Shown: piece after piece, positions 1-7,510 of the stretch
How positions within the stretch are numbered: the first letter of the stretch is position 1
How the letters are laid out: the number at the start of each line of letters is the position of its first letter
Assembly: GCA_032718475.1 (NCBI GenBank)
Contig: JAUCBJ010003833.1
Coordinates: 1-20,552 of the forward strand
DNA length: 20,552 bases
DNA from: Nemertoderma westbladi
Taxonomy: Eukaryota > Xenacoelomorpha > Nemertodermatida > Nemertodermatidae
Reading direction: 5' to 3'
The notes under the pieces: model-generated
The model's database searches: none
Seen by the model: only the letters and a program-made list of their open reading frames with translations
Told to the model about the DNA's origin: nothing
Program-made: the position numbers and the translations under genes

Positions 1-367
1 ATACGCTACGGCGGAAATACTATATACTAATTTATATAAATACTTCCTACTGTAAGGGTCCAGTAGTATACCGCTTACCAGATCCTAGTAACGATGTATC
101 TTACTATGAGACTCTAGTAATGTATACGGGCTTGTACAGTATCTGACAACAAATCCCAGTCCAGGATATCTAAACAAACAGATATAGTACACAAACGACT
201 ACTGGCGAGGAACAGAGCCTTGTATCTATTCTATGTACGTGAGCGGGTCGAATGCCTACGTACTAGACAGAAGGATACCTGTCCTCTAACCGGTGAGGCA
301 GATGTACAGTTACAGTAACAGACCAAACTCACGGGAAAACAATCCCCGCGCAGCGAATCCTAACTAT

Positions 368-565
368 CACTGACAGTCCTAAATACAGTAACTTGCCGCG
401 GTGTGATTTATATGGTTTATATACGAGCTAGTGGGTTAACAGACCTAGCGTAACAACACTGACAGTCCTAAATCAGTCGAAAAGGGGTCGTACCTAAATG
501 TAACAATAACTGATCCCCCTGTACGAAATCAGTCTAAAGGGTCAAGCCTAAATGTAACAATACCG
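368..565 (+). repeat. Short direct repeats, about 55-bp and 89-bp spacing
   Basis: A 17-bp word, CACTGACAGTCCTAAAT, occurs at 368-384 and again at 457-473. Just after the second copy an imperfect 54-56-bp tandem begins: AAATCAGTC at 470 and 526, and CCTAAATGTAACAATA at 493-508 and 547-562. This is a local duplication of non-coding DNA with no visible coding content. Confidence 0.6.
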
Positions 566-669
566 TTGTCCAGACAAACAACAGTTTAATAACGAAAGTG
601 AAATACTCCTTATTGTGCCGCAACTAAATCAGATCCTAATTTTACAAATACAGATAATTTCTACCTAAC

Positions 670-1031
670 GTAATGTATAGTACGCTATAGCTAGTAGAAC
701 TTTAAGGGCAATATGTTTTAGGGCGTGTGTGTGGGTGTGTTACAAATAAAACAATTTCGTGTAATTCCTTTTACTAGGTTTTAGTGATTTTCTGACTAAA
801 TGATACCGTGCGCTAGCTACTAAAATAAACTAGTCGCGTTTGTAGAACTTTATACTCACGAATGACGTCAAAGCTCTCTCCTTCCTATCCACAACCCAAT
901 GGGCAACCACAGTGTTAGTAACTACACCCGTGATCGGCACTAATACCAGATTCTGGTTGTAAGATAAGAATAGGGGTTAATCGCTACCGTACGTTAGCTG
1001 ATCTGGTATACTAATTTAATTCTAGAACTTT
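670..1031 (+). repeat. Three diverged copies of a non-coding unit
   Basis: TAGAACTTT occurs at 695-703, 843-851 and 1023-1031. Each copy is preceded by a related CTAGCT/TTAGCT word and a TACCGTRCG-like or GTACG string. The spacings of 148 and 180 bp and the changes between copies suggest an old, decayed tandem repeat. Confidence 0.35.
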
Positions 1032-1167
1032 GTTGCTGCGGTAGTTAGCAGCAATACCTATCAGTACGTGGCAAGGCGCGGTAGGATATTAATAAACCTC
1101 CCTAGGCCAAGCAGTGTGCCGGTAGCAGAAATACTCCTTGCCTGATCAAATAGCTAACTCCAGACAA

Positions 1168-1188
1168 GGGGGGGGGGGGGGGGGGGGG
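1168..1188 (+). repeat. G homopolymer, 21 bases
   Basis: Uninterrupted run of 21 G in unassigned DNA. Such a run can form G-quadruplexes and is prone to length errors in sequencing. Confidence 0.95.
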
Positions 1189-1822
1189 TACTAATGTACG
1201 TTCTACAAAGCGAACCGGTACCAAACAGTCAGTGCTACGAATCACTAAATTATGGAACATATGCTGTCCGTACCTAATATGTACTCGCGTACTGACGAAT
1301 GGCAATAGTTCGCACCTGTAGGAAGTACAGGTTAACCCAGGGGTTCGTAGGACTGACAAGAGATTGGGGGTTGTCTGGATATAATTATTTGATCCTAAAT
1401 TTGCGGCGTCCAGTGCGGTGTCACGCTTACCCTGATATATAGGTCTTACGGCGGGCAAGGGCGTCGAACAAAGTCTTACCTTCTCACAAAGCGGGCGCTG
1501 CATAGCAAGTGGAGTATTTCGAAGGGGCAAAGGGGGTGCGCGGTCGATCCAATGTGGGCGCTAGCGTGTTGTGGACATCCCTTCCCTGCGTTGCTTACGG
1601 CCTAACGGTCTAGGCTGCCATCTCCCTGGTGTTCGGCTGTCCCGAAGTCGGACCAAAAGAAAACATGTCAGGAAATTGCAGTATATTTACAGTTTTACAA
1701 AGGATTTATCAAACAAGTTTCAACAAGAAACCGAAATTAACTAATTTTACAAATAAGGGGTAATAACAACGTGAGATATGTGACATAAGAAGTTATAGCA
1801 GTGATAACCGAAGGCAAACCGG

Positions 1823-2068
1823 CCTTTTATACTAGAAATTGCACATGGAAACTAAACAGAAATTTCCACAGCTTCACAATTGAGCAATGAAGTGCGTCGT
1901 GCCCTATGATTGGCCCAGCTCATCGTTCAACGCAGTCCAGCCCTTACACTAATCTGGGACATGGAATCCTAACAGAATTTTCCACTGCCTCACATTTGAG
2001 CAATAAGGTAATTTATGCCCTATGATTGGCCTGGCTCATTATTCGCTACGCTGTACGCTTCTCATTGG
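1823..2068 (-). promoter_or_regulatory. Possible minus-strand TATA/CCAAT promoter
   Basis: Read on the minus strand, TATAAAAGG lies at 1831-1823. Three CCAAT boxes lie upstream of it, as ATTGG on the plus strand at 1909-1913, 2025-2029 and 2064-2068; two of them read GGCCAATCA. This order resembles strong RNA polymerase II promoters such as those of invertebrate histone genes. However, I see no histone or other convincing frame downstream (below 1800), so it may be an orphan promoter, a repeat-borne promoter or chance. Two of the CCAAT boxes are copies made by the 117-bp duplication. Confidence 0.35.
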
Positions 2069-2075
2069 CCTATCA
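1842..2075. repeat. Two-copy 117-bp tandem duplication
   Basis: ACATGGAA begins copies at 1842 and 1959, exactly 117 bp apart. Later words match in order: AACAGAAWTTTCCAC, TGAGCAAT and GCCCTATGATTGGCC. The copies have diverged by scattered substitutions, so the duplication is not recent. Each copy carries one inverted CCAAT box. Confidence 0.8.
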
Positions 2076-2114
2076 ATTAGCACCACACGAAAATGAATTT
2101 CCCAAAATACAAAT

Positions 2115-2192
2115 TTCCCGACTGGGATTCGAACTCGTAACCTACGTAATGTAACCAACGCCTTAACCATCTGACCACTACGCCACGAGAGT
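2115..2192 (-). repeat. tRNA-derived SINE head or tRNA pseudogene
   Basis: The minus strand holds an A box, TGGCGTAGTGG (2185-2175), and a B box, AGTTCGAATCC (2135-2125), with 39 bases between them. This is the internal RNA polymerase III promoter layout of tRNA genes. The text between (GGTTAAGGCG) recalls a Leu/Ser-type tRNA. The 7-bp acceptor arms do not pair and the T stem pairs poorly, so I read it as a SINE head or decayed tRNA rather than a working gene. A SINE body would extend below 2115, over the 117-bp duplication, but I cannot prove that. Confidence 0.55.
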
Positions 2193-2492
2193 ACCTAAGG
2201 GTTTTATGTGTACAAATATAAATAGGCATATTACATTACTGTAACTTAATCAAAATACGTCGGATTTTCAAAAGTTTTTACGTTAAAGTTAAACTACAAA
2301 TGCTATCTTATAGTGAAATAATTCATCAATAATGTCTAACAATAATTCGAAAGTAAATTTTATGAAAAATTACTGTTAGTACAACAAACTGTTTCTTTGT
2401 TACAGTAGCTAAGCTGATGCAAAATTACCACTCCATGTATAATATTTTTAGTCTAATTTAAACCAACATTATTTTTAACTCTTTTCTTCTAG
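2193..2492 (+). other. Intron-like AT-rich sequence before the fibrinogen exon
   Basis: AT-rich, with stops in all frames and no recognised element. It ends with a pyrimidine-rich acceptor, CTTTTCTTCTAG, at 2481-2492, directly before the domain. I therefore read it as the 3' part of an intron whose upstream exon lies outside the window or is lost. Confidence 0.5.
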
Positions 2493-3142
2493 AAACATGC
2501 GCGGAATTACAAGAAAATGGAGAAGTTCTCACTGCCACTGTAAACAGTCTCAACGGTTATCTTCGTTACGACGATCAACAAGGAGATCAATGGATCGTCA
2601 TTCAACGAAGAATGAATGGGATTGTTGATTTCTATAGAAATTGGGATGAATACGTAGCTGGATTCGGAGACATAAACAACGAGTTTTGGCTTGGCCTCGA
2701 AAATATTCACCAGCTCACCCAGGGAGGAGTTCAACTGAGAGTAGGACTTTGCTACAATAATATTGTAAGTTATGCAGAATATTCATCCTTTGAAGTTCTA
2801 TCTGCTGACACCAACTATGAGCTAAAGATATCAGGATACAATGACCAGGATTCTACCGCCGGCGATTCGCTCTACCTCCCTAATTACTCTAAGACTCACA
2901 ATGGAATGGCGTTTACAACATATGACAACGATTTAGATAAATGGTTAAATAACTGCGCTCAGGAGAATAACGGGGCGTGGTGGTACAATGAGTGCCATCT
3001 AGCCAACCTTAATGGATTATACGGAGCGTTAGACAATAAAGGACCTAGATGGGGTAGCCTATCCGGTGGTAACCCAGTTCAAATGGTTGAAATGAAAATA
3101 CTGATTCAAGGTTGGTACCTATTTTATATATTAAAGATTTGA
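2493..3142 (+). CDS. Fibrinogen-related domain exon (partial gene)
   Basis: This exon encodes about 215 residues of a fibrinogen C-terminal domain, the recognition fold of secreted animal lectins and FREP-like proteins. It begins two bases into a codon after a good acceptor, and the first residues are TCAELQENG, the usual domain start. WIVIQRRMNG, VDFYRNWDEY, GFGDINNEFWLGLENIHQL, TAGDSL, HNGMAF, NNCAQENNGAWWYNECH and EMKI follow in canonical order. DNDLDKWLNNC matches the calcium-site and disulfide region. Oddities: the second early cysteine and the Gly-Gly-Trp of the usual CDM-GGGWT segment are missing, an extra cysteine sits in LRVGLCYNN, and the late tryptophan pair is reduced. Unspliced, it ends at TGA 3140-3142. 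A weak donor at 3111 and an acceptor at 3210-3211 could instead add a short tail ending at 3273. No signal peptide exon is present, so this is one exon of a gene or a stranded copy. Confidence 0.85.
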
Positions 3143-3286
3143 GTTTAAGTGAGGCTTGATGGGCGAAGTAAATAAGGTTGGCGATTATAAACATCACCTT
3201 TTTATTTATAGAAAATACAAGCATTACTAAATTGCAGGCACAATTTGCAGGATCAAATGCAAGAATTTCTTAACCCTATTAAACCC

Positions 3287-3310
3287 GGGGGGGGGGTCAA
3301 TATGACCCCC
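3287..3310. repeat. Left subterminal palindrome of piggyBac-like element
   Basis: Ten G, then TCAATATGA, then five C: a hairpin-capable palindrome just inside the left inverted repeat. It mirrors the longer one at 4730-4767. Confidence 0.85.
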
Positions 3311-3600
3311 AGGTGGTTTTTTTATTATAATTCTGAAAAAAACGCAGTTGGGAATCTGAAATTTTATGACTTTTTCTAAAAATCTATTGTCTTCCTAGTA
3401 GTGAAAACCGTTTTCAAAAATATTGGGTACTTTTGAGTTATAGCACCATTTTTTAACCCTACTTTTGGCACTTTTTTGAGACGTTTTTTGAAAATTACAT
3501 TTCATTAAATATTAATTGTAACATCTCTATTTTTGATTTATACCGGTTTTTTGGTGTTAGCAATTGGATGGAATTTATATAAATTGATTTAGAAATTTCA

Positions 3601-4390
3601 AACTTGTTTTTTTCAGCGGGTGCCATATTTTGGTGCCAGCACCAAATTTTGAAATATGTCAATTTTGTAAATTGATTGTTTGAAACTTGTTTTTTACGCA
3701 ATTGGGATTTTTTGGGGTTCTGGTTTCGATGGAATATATACGAGTTGCACCAAGGGTATCAAGCTTGTATTTTTCGGTGCTGTGTGCAAATAGCACGAAA
3801 TTTTGAAAATCCATTCAATAGATAAAATTGCTTGTGACAATTTATTTCTTGCATTTTAGAGGTTTATGGCTGTTCTGAATTTAATGGAATATATAATTAT
3901 CGAAATAGACATCTCTAACTTGTATTTTTCGGAAGTGGGTGCAAAATGTGGTGCTAGCACCAAATTTTGAAAACCATCAAGTATATCAATTGATAGTGTC
4001 ATCTTGTTTCTTGCGTTATACGGGTTTGTTAGGGTTCTGAATTCAATGGAATCAGTAAAAATTTCATAAGAGTTTTCAAACTTGTATTTTTCGCCGGTGG
4101 GCCAGCACCAAATTTTGGAAAATGAGTAAATTGATCAGTGGATAGTATCATCTTGTTTCTTGCGTTATACGGGTTTATGAGGGTCCTGAATAAAAATGAG
4201 GGTCCTCAATAAAAATAGCACTGGACATCGCAAACTTGTACTTTTTGGTGATGGGTACGAAATTTGGTGCTAGCACCAAAATTTACCAAATTACGCCGAA
4301 AAATACAAGTAGCAATGATCTGGCATATTTGAAATGTATTCCATTAGAATCAGCGCCCTAGAAAACCTGAAAATGTGAATTTATAAGTGA
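3601..4390. repeat. Degenerate ~158-bp tandem repeats inside the element
   Basis: The anchor AACTTGTATTTTTCGG (variants) starts at 3601, 3761, 3917, 4079 and 4233, giving periods of 160, 156, 162 and 154 bp. Most units then carry the palindrome GGTGCTAGCACC with AAATTTTG to its right, and a TCTTGTTTCTTGC/TTATAGGGTTT-like block. After the fifth anchor the sequence turns round: CCGAAAAATACAAG at 4297-4310 is the anchor in reverse, so the last unit is inverted. There is no coding content. The repeats look like satellite-type expansion in a non-autonomous element. Confidence 0.75.
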
Positions 4391-4729
4391 ATTAAAAATT
4401 TTGTGTTCTAACTGAAAATTGCTGGTTACTTGTTTTATTATTTTTTTCCTACGCATAGAGGACTAAACAGCCATTTATGGTAATCATATCATTTTTAAAT
4501 ATTTTCCAATGTATTGTGCACCACAGAAAACCTGTATTGAAAAATAATTAGCCGAAAATGTAACTTTCAAATTTGGTGAAAATTGTGCACTACTTGTAAT
4601 TTTGGTGCTGCAATATAACCACCCCAGTACATTTTTTCGAAAATTTTTTTTTTCGGTCGGATCCATACAAGTGATACCTACGTACAAACAAAAAATCAGA
4701 CGTTTTCGCAAATATTTGTAGATTTTAGA

Positions 4730-4767
4730 GGGGGGGGGGGGGGGGTCAATATGACCCCCCCCCCCCC
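4730..4767. repeat. Right subterminal palindrome, G16/C13 hairpin
   Basis: Sixteen G, TCAATATGA, then thirteen C. The arms can pair as a long GC-only stem closed by TCA/TGA around ATA. It is the counterpart of the shorter palindrome at the left end. Confidence 0.9.
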
Positions 4768-4886
4768 GGTATTTGTACAACATTTTATAGCCCGGTACTA
4801 ATAGGGTTAAAAGGTCAAATTTCTTAGAATTAAGAATCCTAGTTCCCAGACATGCTCTGGAATAAAATTGTGTCTATCTGATATCT

Positions 4887-5180
4887 GATATCACTTCCGA
4901 TATCACTTCCGATATCACTTCTGATATCACTTCCGATATCATTTCCGATATCACTTCCGATATCACTTCCGATATCACTTCTGATATCACTTCCGATATC
5001 ACTTCCGATATCACTTCTGATATCACTTCCGATATCATTTCCGATATCACTTCCGATATCACTTCCGATATCACTTCCAATATCACTTCCGATATCACTT
5101 CCGATATCACTTCTGATATCACTTCCGATATCACTTCCGATATCACTTCCGATATCACTTCCGATATCACTTCCGATATC
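4887..5180 (+). repeat. 12-bp tandem array, 24.5 units (GATATCACTTCC)
   Basis: Twenty-four consecutive 12-bp units with no length change, closed by a half unit GATATC at 5175-5180. Only single-base variants occur: ACTTCT in units 3, 8, 11 and 19, ATTTCC in units 5 and 13, and AATATC in unit 17. The CTTCT/ATTTCC pair recurs 96 bp apart, which hints at block duplication. The plus-strand frame reads Asp-Ile-Thr-Ser over and over, is open from 4866, and continues without a break into the gypsy pol frame. On the minus strand each unit holds GGAAGT and GATATC. Confidence 0.95.
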
Positions 5181-6575
5181 GATTCGATTCCAGACGCACT
5201 TTCCCGTGCCCCTGTTTCGGATCCTACTCCAGAGGATATTCTTTGTGATACAGATGTCAATGACCATGTTTCTGCAGTCATTCGTCACGTGTCTACCTCA
5301 ATTGTTGTCTCTGATGCTCCAAGTCATCTCAAGGATTCATATATTGAATCTATCCGATCATCTGCAAAGGATGATATTTCTTACATGGCTTTAGTGGATG
5401 CTGTTATTTCTGGATTTCCCTCAACATCCACACAATGTTCTGTGCACATACGCCCATTCTGGAATGTGCGACATCAGTTATCTTGTGAAGATAATCTTCT
5501 TTTATTAGGTTCCCGGATTGTAATTCCATCTTCCCTCCGCAAGACTGTCCTGAAGCACCTTCATGATGCTCATCAGGGCATTGAACGTTCTAAGAGGAGA
5601 GCTAGGCAAACTGTATTCTGGCCTGGTATCAATAGCGATATTACAAACATAGTCAATTCTTGTCCCCAGTGTCAACTTTATCAACCAAGTCTACCTAAAG
5701 AGTCTCTCCAAAGCGACCCTCATCCATGTCTTCCAATGGAGGATTGCTCTGCTGATCTTTTCTACTTCAGCACCTGGTCATACCTGGTTTATGTAGATAG
5801 ATATTCTGGGAGGCCATGCGTTCATTCTTGGCGTGCCGATCCTTCCAGCTCTCAAGTTATTTCAGCTCTTCGAGGATCTTTCAAAGATTTCGGTATTCCA
5901 AAACGCCTTCGTTCTGATGGTGGTACACAATTTAATTCAGCACGTTATCATGATTTCTTATCCGAATGGAATATCATCCCTGAGTATTCTACTCCTGAGT
6001 ATCCTCAGTCTAATGGCCATGCAGAGGGGGCTGTAAAGGCCATGAAATCATTGATAAAAAAGTTAGATATCAAAGGAGATCTAAACTCTACTTGCTTTGT
6101 TCGTGGTTTGCTGGAATGGAGAAATACTCCTAAAGAACATGGTATGTCTCCAGCTCAACTGTTGTTCGGTAGATCCCTCCGTTCCACTATACCAGCTCAT
6201 TCGTCCACACTGGCAGGTGATTCATTCCCTATCCCTGGTCCTTCAACGTCTTCAGCAACTGAATCATATTATAATGATAATGCTCACGACTTAACCCCGA
6301 TTCCTATTGGTTCCCGAGTTTGCATCCAGAGTGCACATTCCAAACTATGGAACAAATCTGGTATCGTCCTTTGCCGTGGTACTAGGCGAGATTACAGGAT
6401 AGAACTAGACAATAATGGTCGGGTGTATTGGAGAAATCGTCGTTATCTGCGTTCCATCCCAGATGACTCTTCTCTTCGTGACATAGCGCCTCAAAAACAG
6501 GTACAGTTCGCTGATGATCTTCCCAGGCGCAGTTCGAGAACTCACAAGCAACCAGCAAGATTCGGAGTTCAATGA
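5181..6575 (+). CDS. Ty3/gypsy pol C-terminal fragment: integrase
   Basis: This 464-residue open frame starts at the array edge. The first codons read IPDALSRAPV, the classic end of gypsy RNase H. The zinc-binding HHCC module of the integrase follows (HLHDAHQG ... CPQCQ). The catalytic core comes next, with Asp in CSADLFYF, Asp in RSDGGTQFNS and Glu in NGHAEGAVKA, so all three metal-binding acids are present. The C-terminal part carries a GPY/F-like module (WNKSGIVLCRG ... WRNRRYLRSIP) and a basic end (RRSSRTHKQPARFG). Integrase inserts reverse-transcribed DNA into the chromosome in the nucleus. The frame has no natural start here: upstream it runs into the 12-bp repeat, and the nearest in-frame GTG is at 5289. 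I chose 5181 because homology begins there. Confidence 0.88.
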   Translation, partial: DSIPDALSRAPVSDPTPEDILCDTDVNDHVSAVIRHVSTSIVVSDAPSHLKDSYIESIRSSAKDDISYMALVDAVISGFPSTSTQCSVHIRPFWNVRHQLSCEDNLLLLGSRIVIPSSLRKTVLKHLHDAHQGIERSKRRARQTVFWPGINSDITNIVNSCPQCQLYQPSLPKESLQSDPHPCLPMEDCSADLFYFSTWSYLVYVDRYSGRPCVHSWRADPSSSQVISALRGSFKDFGIPKRLRSDGGTQFNSARYHDFLSEWNIIPEYSTPEYPQSNGHAEGAVKAMKSLIKKLDIKGDLNSTCFVRGLLEWRNTPKEHGMSPAQLLFGRSLRSTIPAHSSTLAGDSFPIPGPSTSSATESYYNDNAHDLTPIPIGSRVCIQSAHSKLWNKSGIVLCRGTRRDYRIELDNNGRVYWRNRRYLRSIPDDSSLRDIAPQKQVQFADDLPRRSSRTHKQPARFGVQ

Positions 6576-6637
6576 ACTGACCTATTGGTGGTGGTTGGAT
6601 TTTTTTTTTCAGTACAAATGTCTCCTACATTGTTCTT

Positions 6638-6645
6638 GGGGGAGA
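6638..6645 (+). promoter_or_regulatory. Polypurine tract of gypsy element
   Basis: GGGGGAGA lies directly before the TG of the LTR. This is the usual position for the plus-strand DNA primer in LTR retrotransposons. Confidence 0.65.
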
Positions 6646-6960
6646 TGTTAGATTATGTATTGTTAAGGGCTCTAGTAGACCCTGGCTTGGTGGTGGTTAG
6701 ATCCAACCTACTGGTCTTTTAGCTACCGGTCCTCTTCTGGTATTCCGGTATTCAGTCTTTCCTATCTTCTAGGTCTGTAGGTACAGTTACCGTTACCGGT
6801 ACCTACTGTACTGCTGTACTGATGTGCTGTAAGGTGGTGGGTGTGTTCGTTGGTCTGTTGGTTCATATTATTGTTTGATATGCTGTTCTGTATGTCGACC
6901 ATTAATAAACTGATGCAGCTGGTATTCATTTATTTCCGATCCCAATAATATCTTATTACA
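6646..6960 (+). repeat. Gypsy 3' LTR
   Basis: The LTR starts TGTTAGATTATG right after the polypurine tract and 70 bp after the pol stop, and ends TATCTTATTACA. It therefore has TG...CA ends, is about 315 bp long, and carries AATAAA at 6904-6909 as a likely polyadenylation signal. There is no second LTR in the window to compare with, so the right edge is inferred. Confidence 0.65.
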
Positions 6961-7050
6961 AGTTTATGTCCGATCGGTAGAGCAACTATATGGGGAAATT
7001 ATCACAAAAATTCAGCAGCTCAACTCTTCCCATCACCAGCGCAAATACCA

Positions 7051-7066
7051 GGGGGGGGGGGGGGGG
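7051..7066 (+). repeat. G homopolymer, 16 bases
   Basis: Run of 16 G at the left edge of the LINE C-terminal scrap, probably close to a junction between elements. Confidence 0.95.
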
Positions 7067-7323
7067 TGGTGGGTCGATCCCGTGTCACAGAACATGGAAA
7101 AACACGAAATTGCTTATCAGTCATTTATCAAATGCTTAGAAATAAACATATAAATATGTTTGTTGTTATGTTGATTTCATACATGATTCAGCAAACGCAA
7201 AAATCTCTAAAATACCACGGGGCAATAACCTGGAACTCACTACCACTAAAAATAAAAAACAAAAAAACAAAACAATCATTTTCAAAAGATTTAAAAGAAC
7301 TACTCATGGAAGAACTGGTATAA
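7066..7323 (+). pseudogene. C-terminal remnant of a CR1/L2-type LINE ORF2
   Basis: The last 45 residues (QKSLKYHGAITWNSLPL, then a lysine-rich end at the TAA stop) match the way many CR1/L2/Jockey-like ORF2 proteins end. The intact LINE in this window ends in a similar way (QKSLKFTGPKIWNALP near 14370). Everything upstream of the C-terminus is lost: the frame begins beside a G16 run and residues before about position 40 are not recognisable. It is a separate, older element, because its 3' sequence differs from that of the 9562-14601 LINE. AT-rich tail sequence follows. Confidence 0.65.
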
Positions 7324-7510
7324 ATAACTAATTAATAAAATTAATAGAATATAATAATAATTAACTTTATTATTATAACTTTATTAACTTTATATATTTA
7401 TTATTTATAATTAACAAATTAACATTTTGAACAATAACGAATTTGATCAATTCATGTTGTCCAACTTTGGATAGGCTGCCTACAGCTGTACAGCTGTACC
7501 CTGTCTGCCT
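7324..7510. other. AT-rich 3' tail and flank
   Basis: Very AT-rich to about 7430, likely 3' untranslated tail of the LINE scrap, followed by unassigned DNA holding ACAGCTGTACAGCTGTAC near 7482. No gene is seen. Confidence 0.5.

Larger units (their letters stand above)
1..1660. other. Gene-free stretch, diverged low-copy repeats
   Basis: I see no convincing gene on either strand. The region looks less AT-rich and richer in CpG than most of the window. The longest minus-strand open frame (1102-1530) matches no family I know and crosses the G homopolymer, which gives it a proline run, so I do not call it a gene. Short diverged repeats (separate entries) suggest old repetitive DNA. Confidence 0.6.
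3270..4810. mobile_element. Non-autonomous piggyBac-like element with TTAA target sites
   Basis: TTAA (3270-3273 and 4807-4810) flanks terminal inverted repeats: CCCTATTA followed by a CCGGG word at 3274-3289, and its complement at 4791-4806. About 13 of 16 terminal bases match. A TTAA duplication plus ends starting CCCT is the signature of the piggyBac superfamily. The element is 1533 bp and has no transposase frame, so it would depend on a transposase made elsewhere. Inside each end lies the same palindrome, G-run-TCAATATGA-C-run, and the middle is filled with degenerate ~158-bp repeats. It lies between the fibrinogen exon and the 12-bp array. Confidence 0.75.
5175..6960 (+). mobile_element. 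3' half of a Ty3/gypsy retrotransposon
   Basis: The remnant comprises the very end of the RNase H/linker, the integrase, the polypurine tract and one 3' LTR. Gag, protease, reverse transcriptase, most of RNase H and the 5' LTR are missing. On the left the homology stops at the 12-bp array. With no second LTR or TSD it is a solo 3' piece and not mobile by itself. The single long open integrase frame suggests the loss is not ancient. Confidence 0.85.

Noticed and set aside
1102-1530. 142-residue minus-strand open frame with a proline run
   Set aside because: It resembles no known family, has no intron or promoter signals tied to it, and its prolines come from the G21 homopolymer.
2115-2192. 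Functional tRNA gene on the minus strand
   Set aside because: A and B boxes are good, but the acceptor arms do not pair and the T stem is poor.
4887-5180. CRISPR-like array
   Set aside because: The units are contiguous 12-bp tandem repeats without spacers, in a eukaryotic setting.
4839-5288. Two long minus-strand open frames (Gly-Ser-Asp-Ile and Glu-Val-Ile-Ser repeats)
   Set aside because: They are by-products of an indel-free 12-bp array, which leaves several frames open at once; there is no coding sequence beyond the array.
5289-5394. GTG at 5289 as the real start of the integrase protein
   Set aside because: The same frame is open far upstream and carries the RNase H end motif before this codon, so it is not a natural start.
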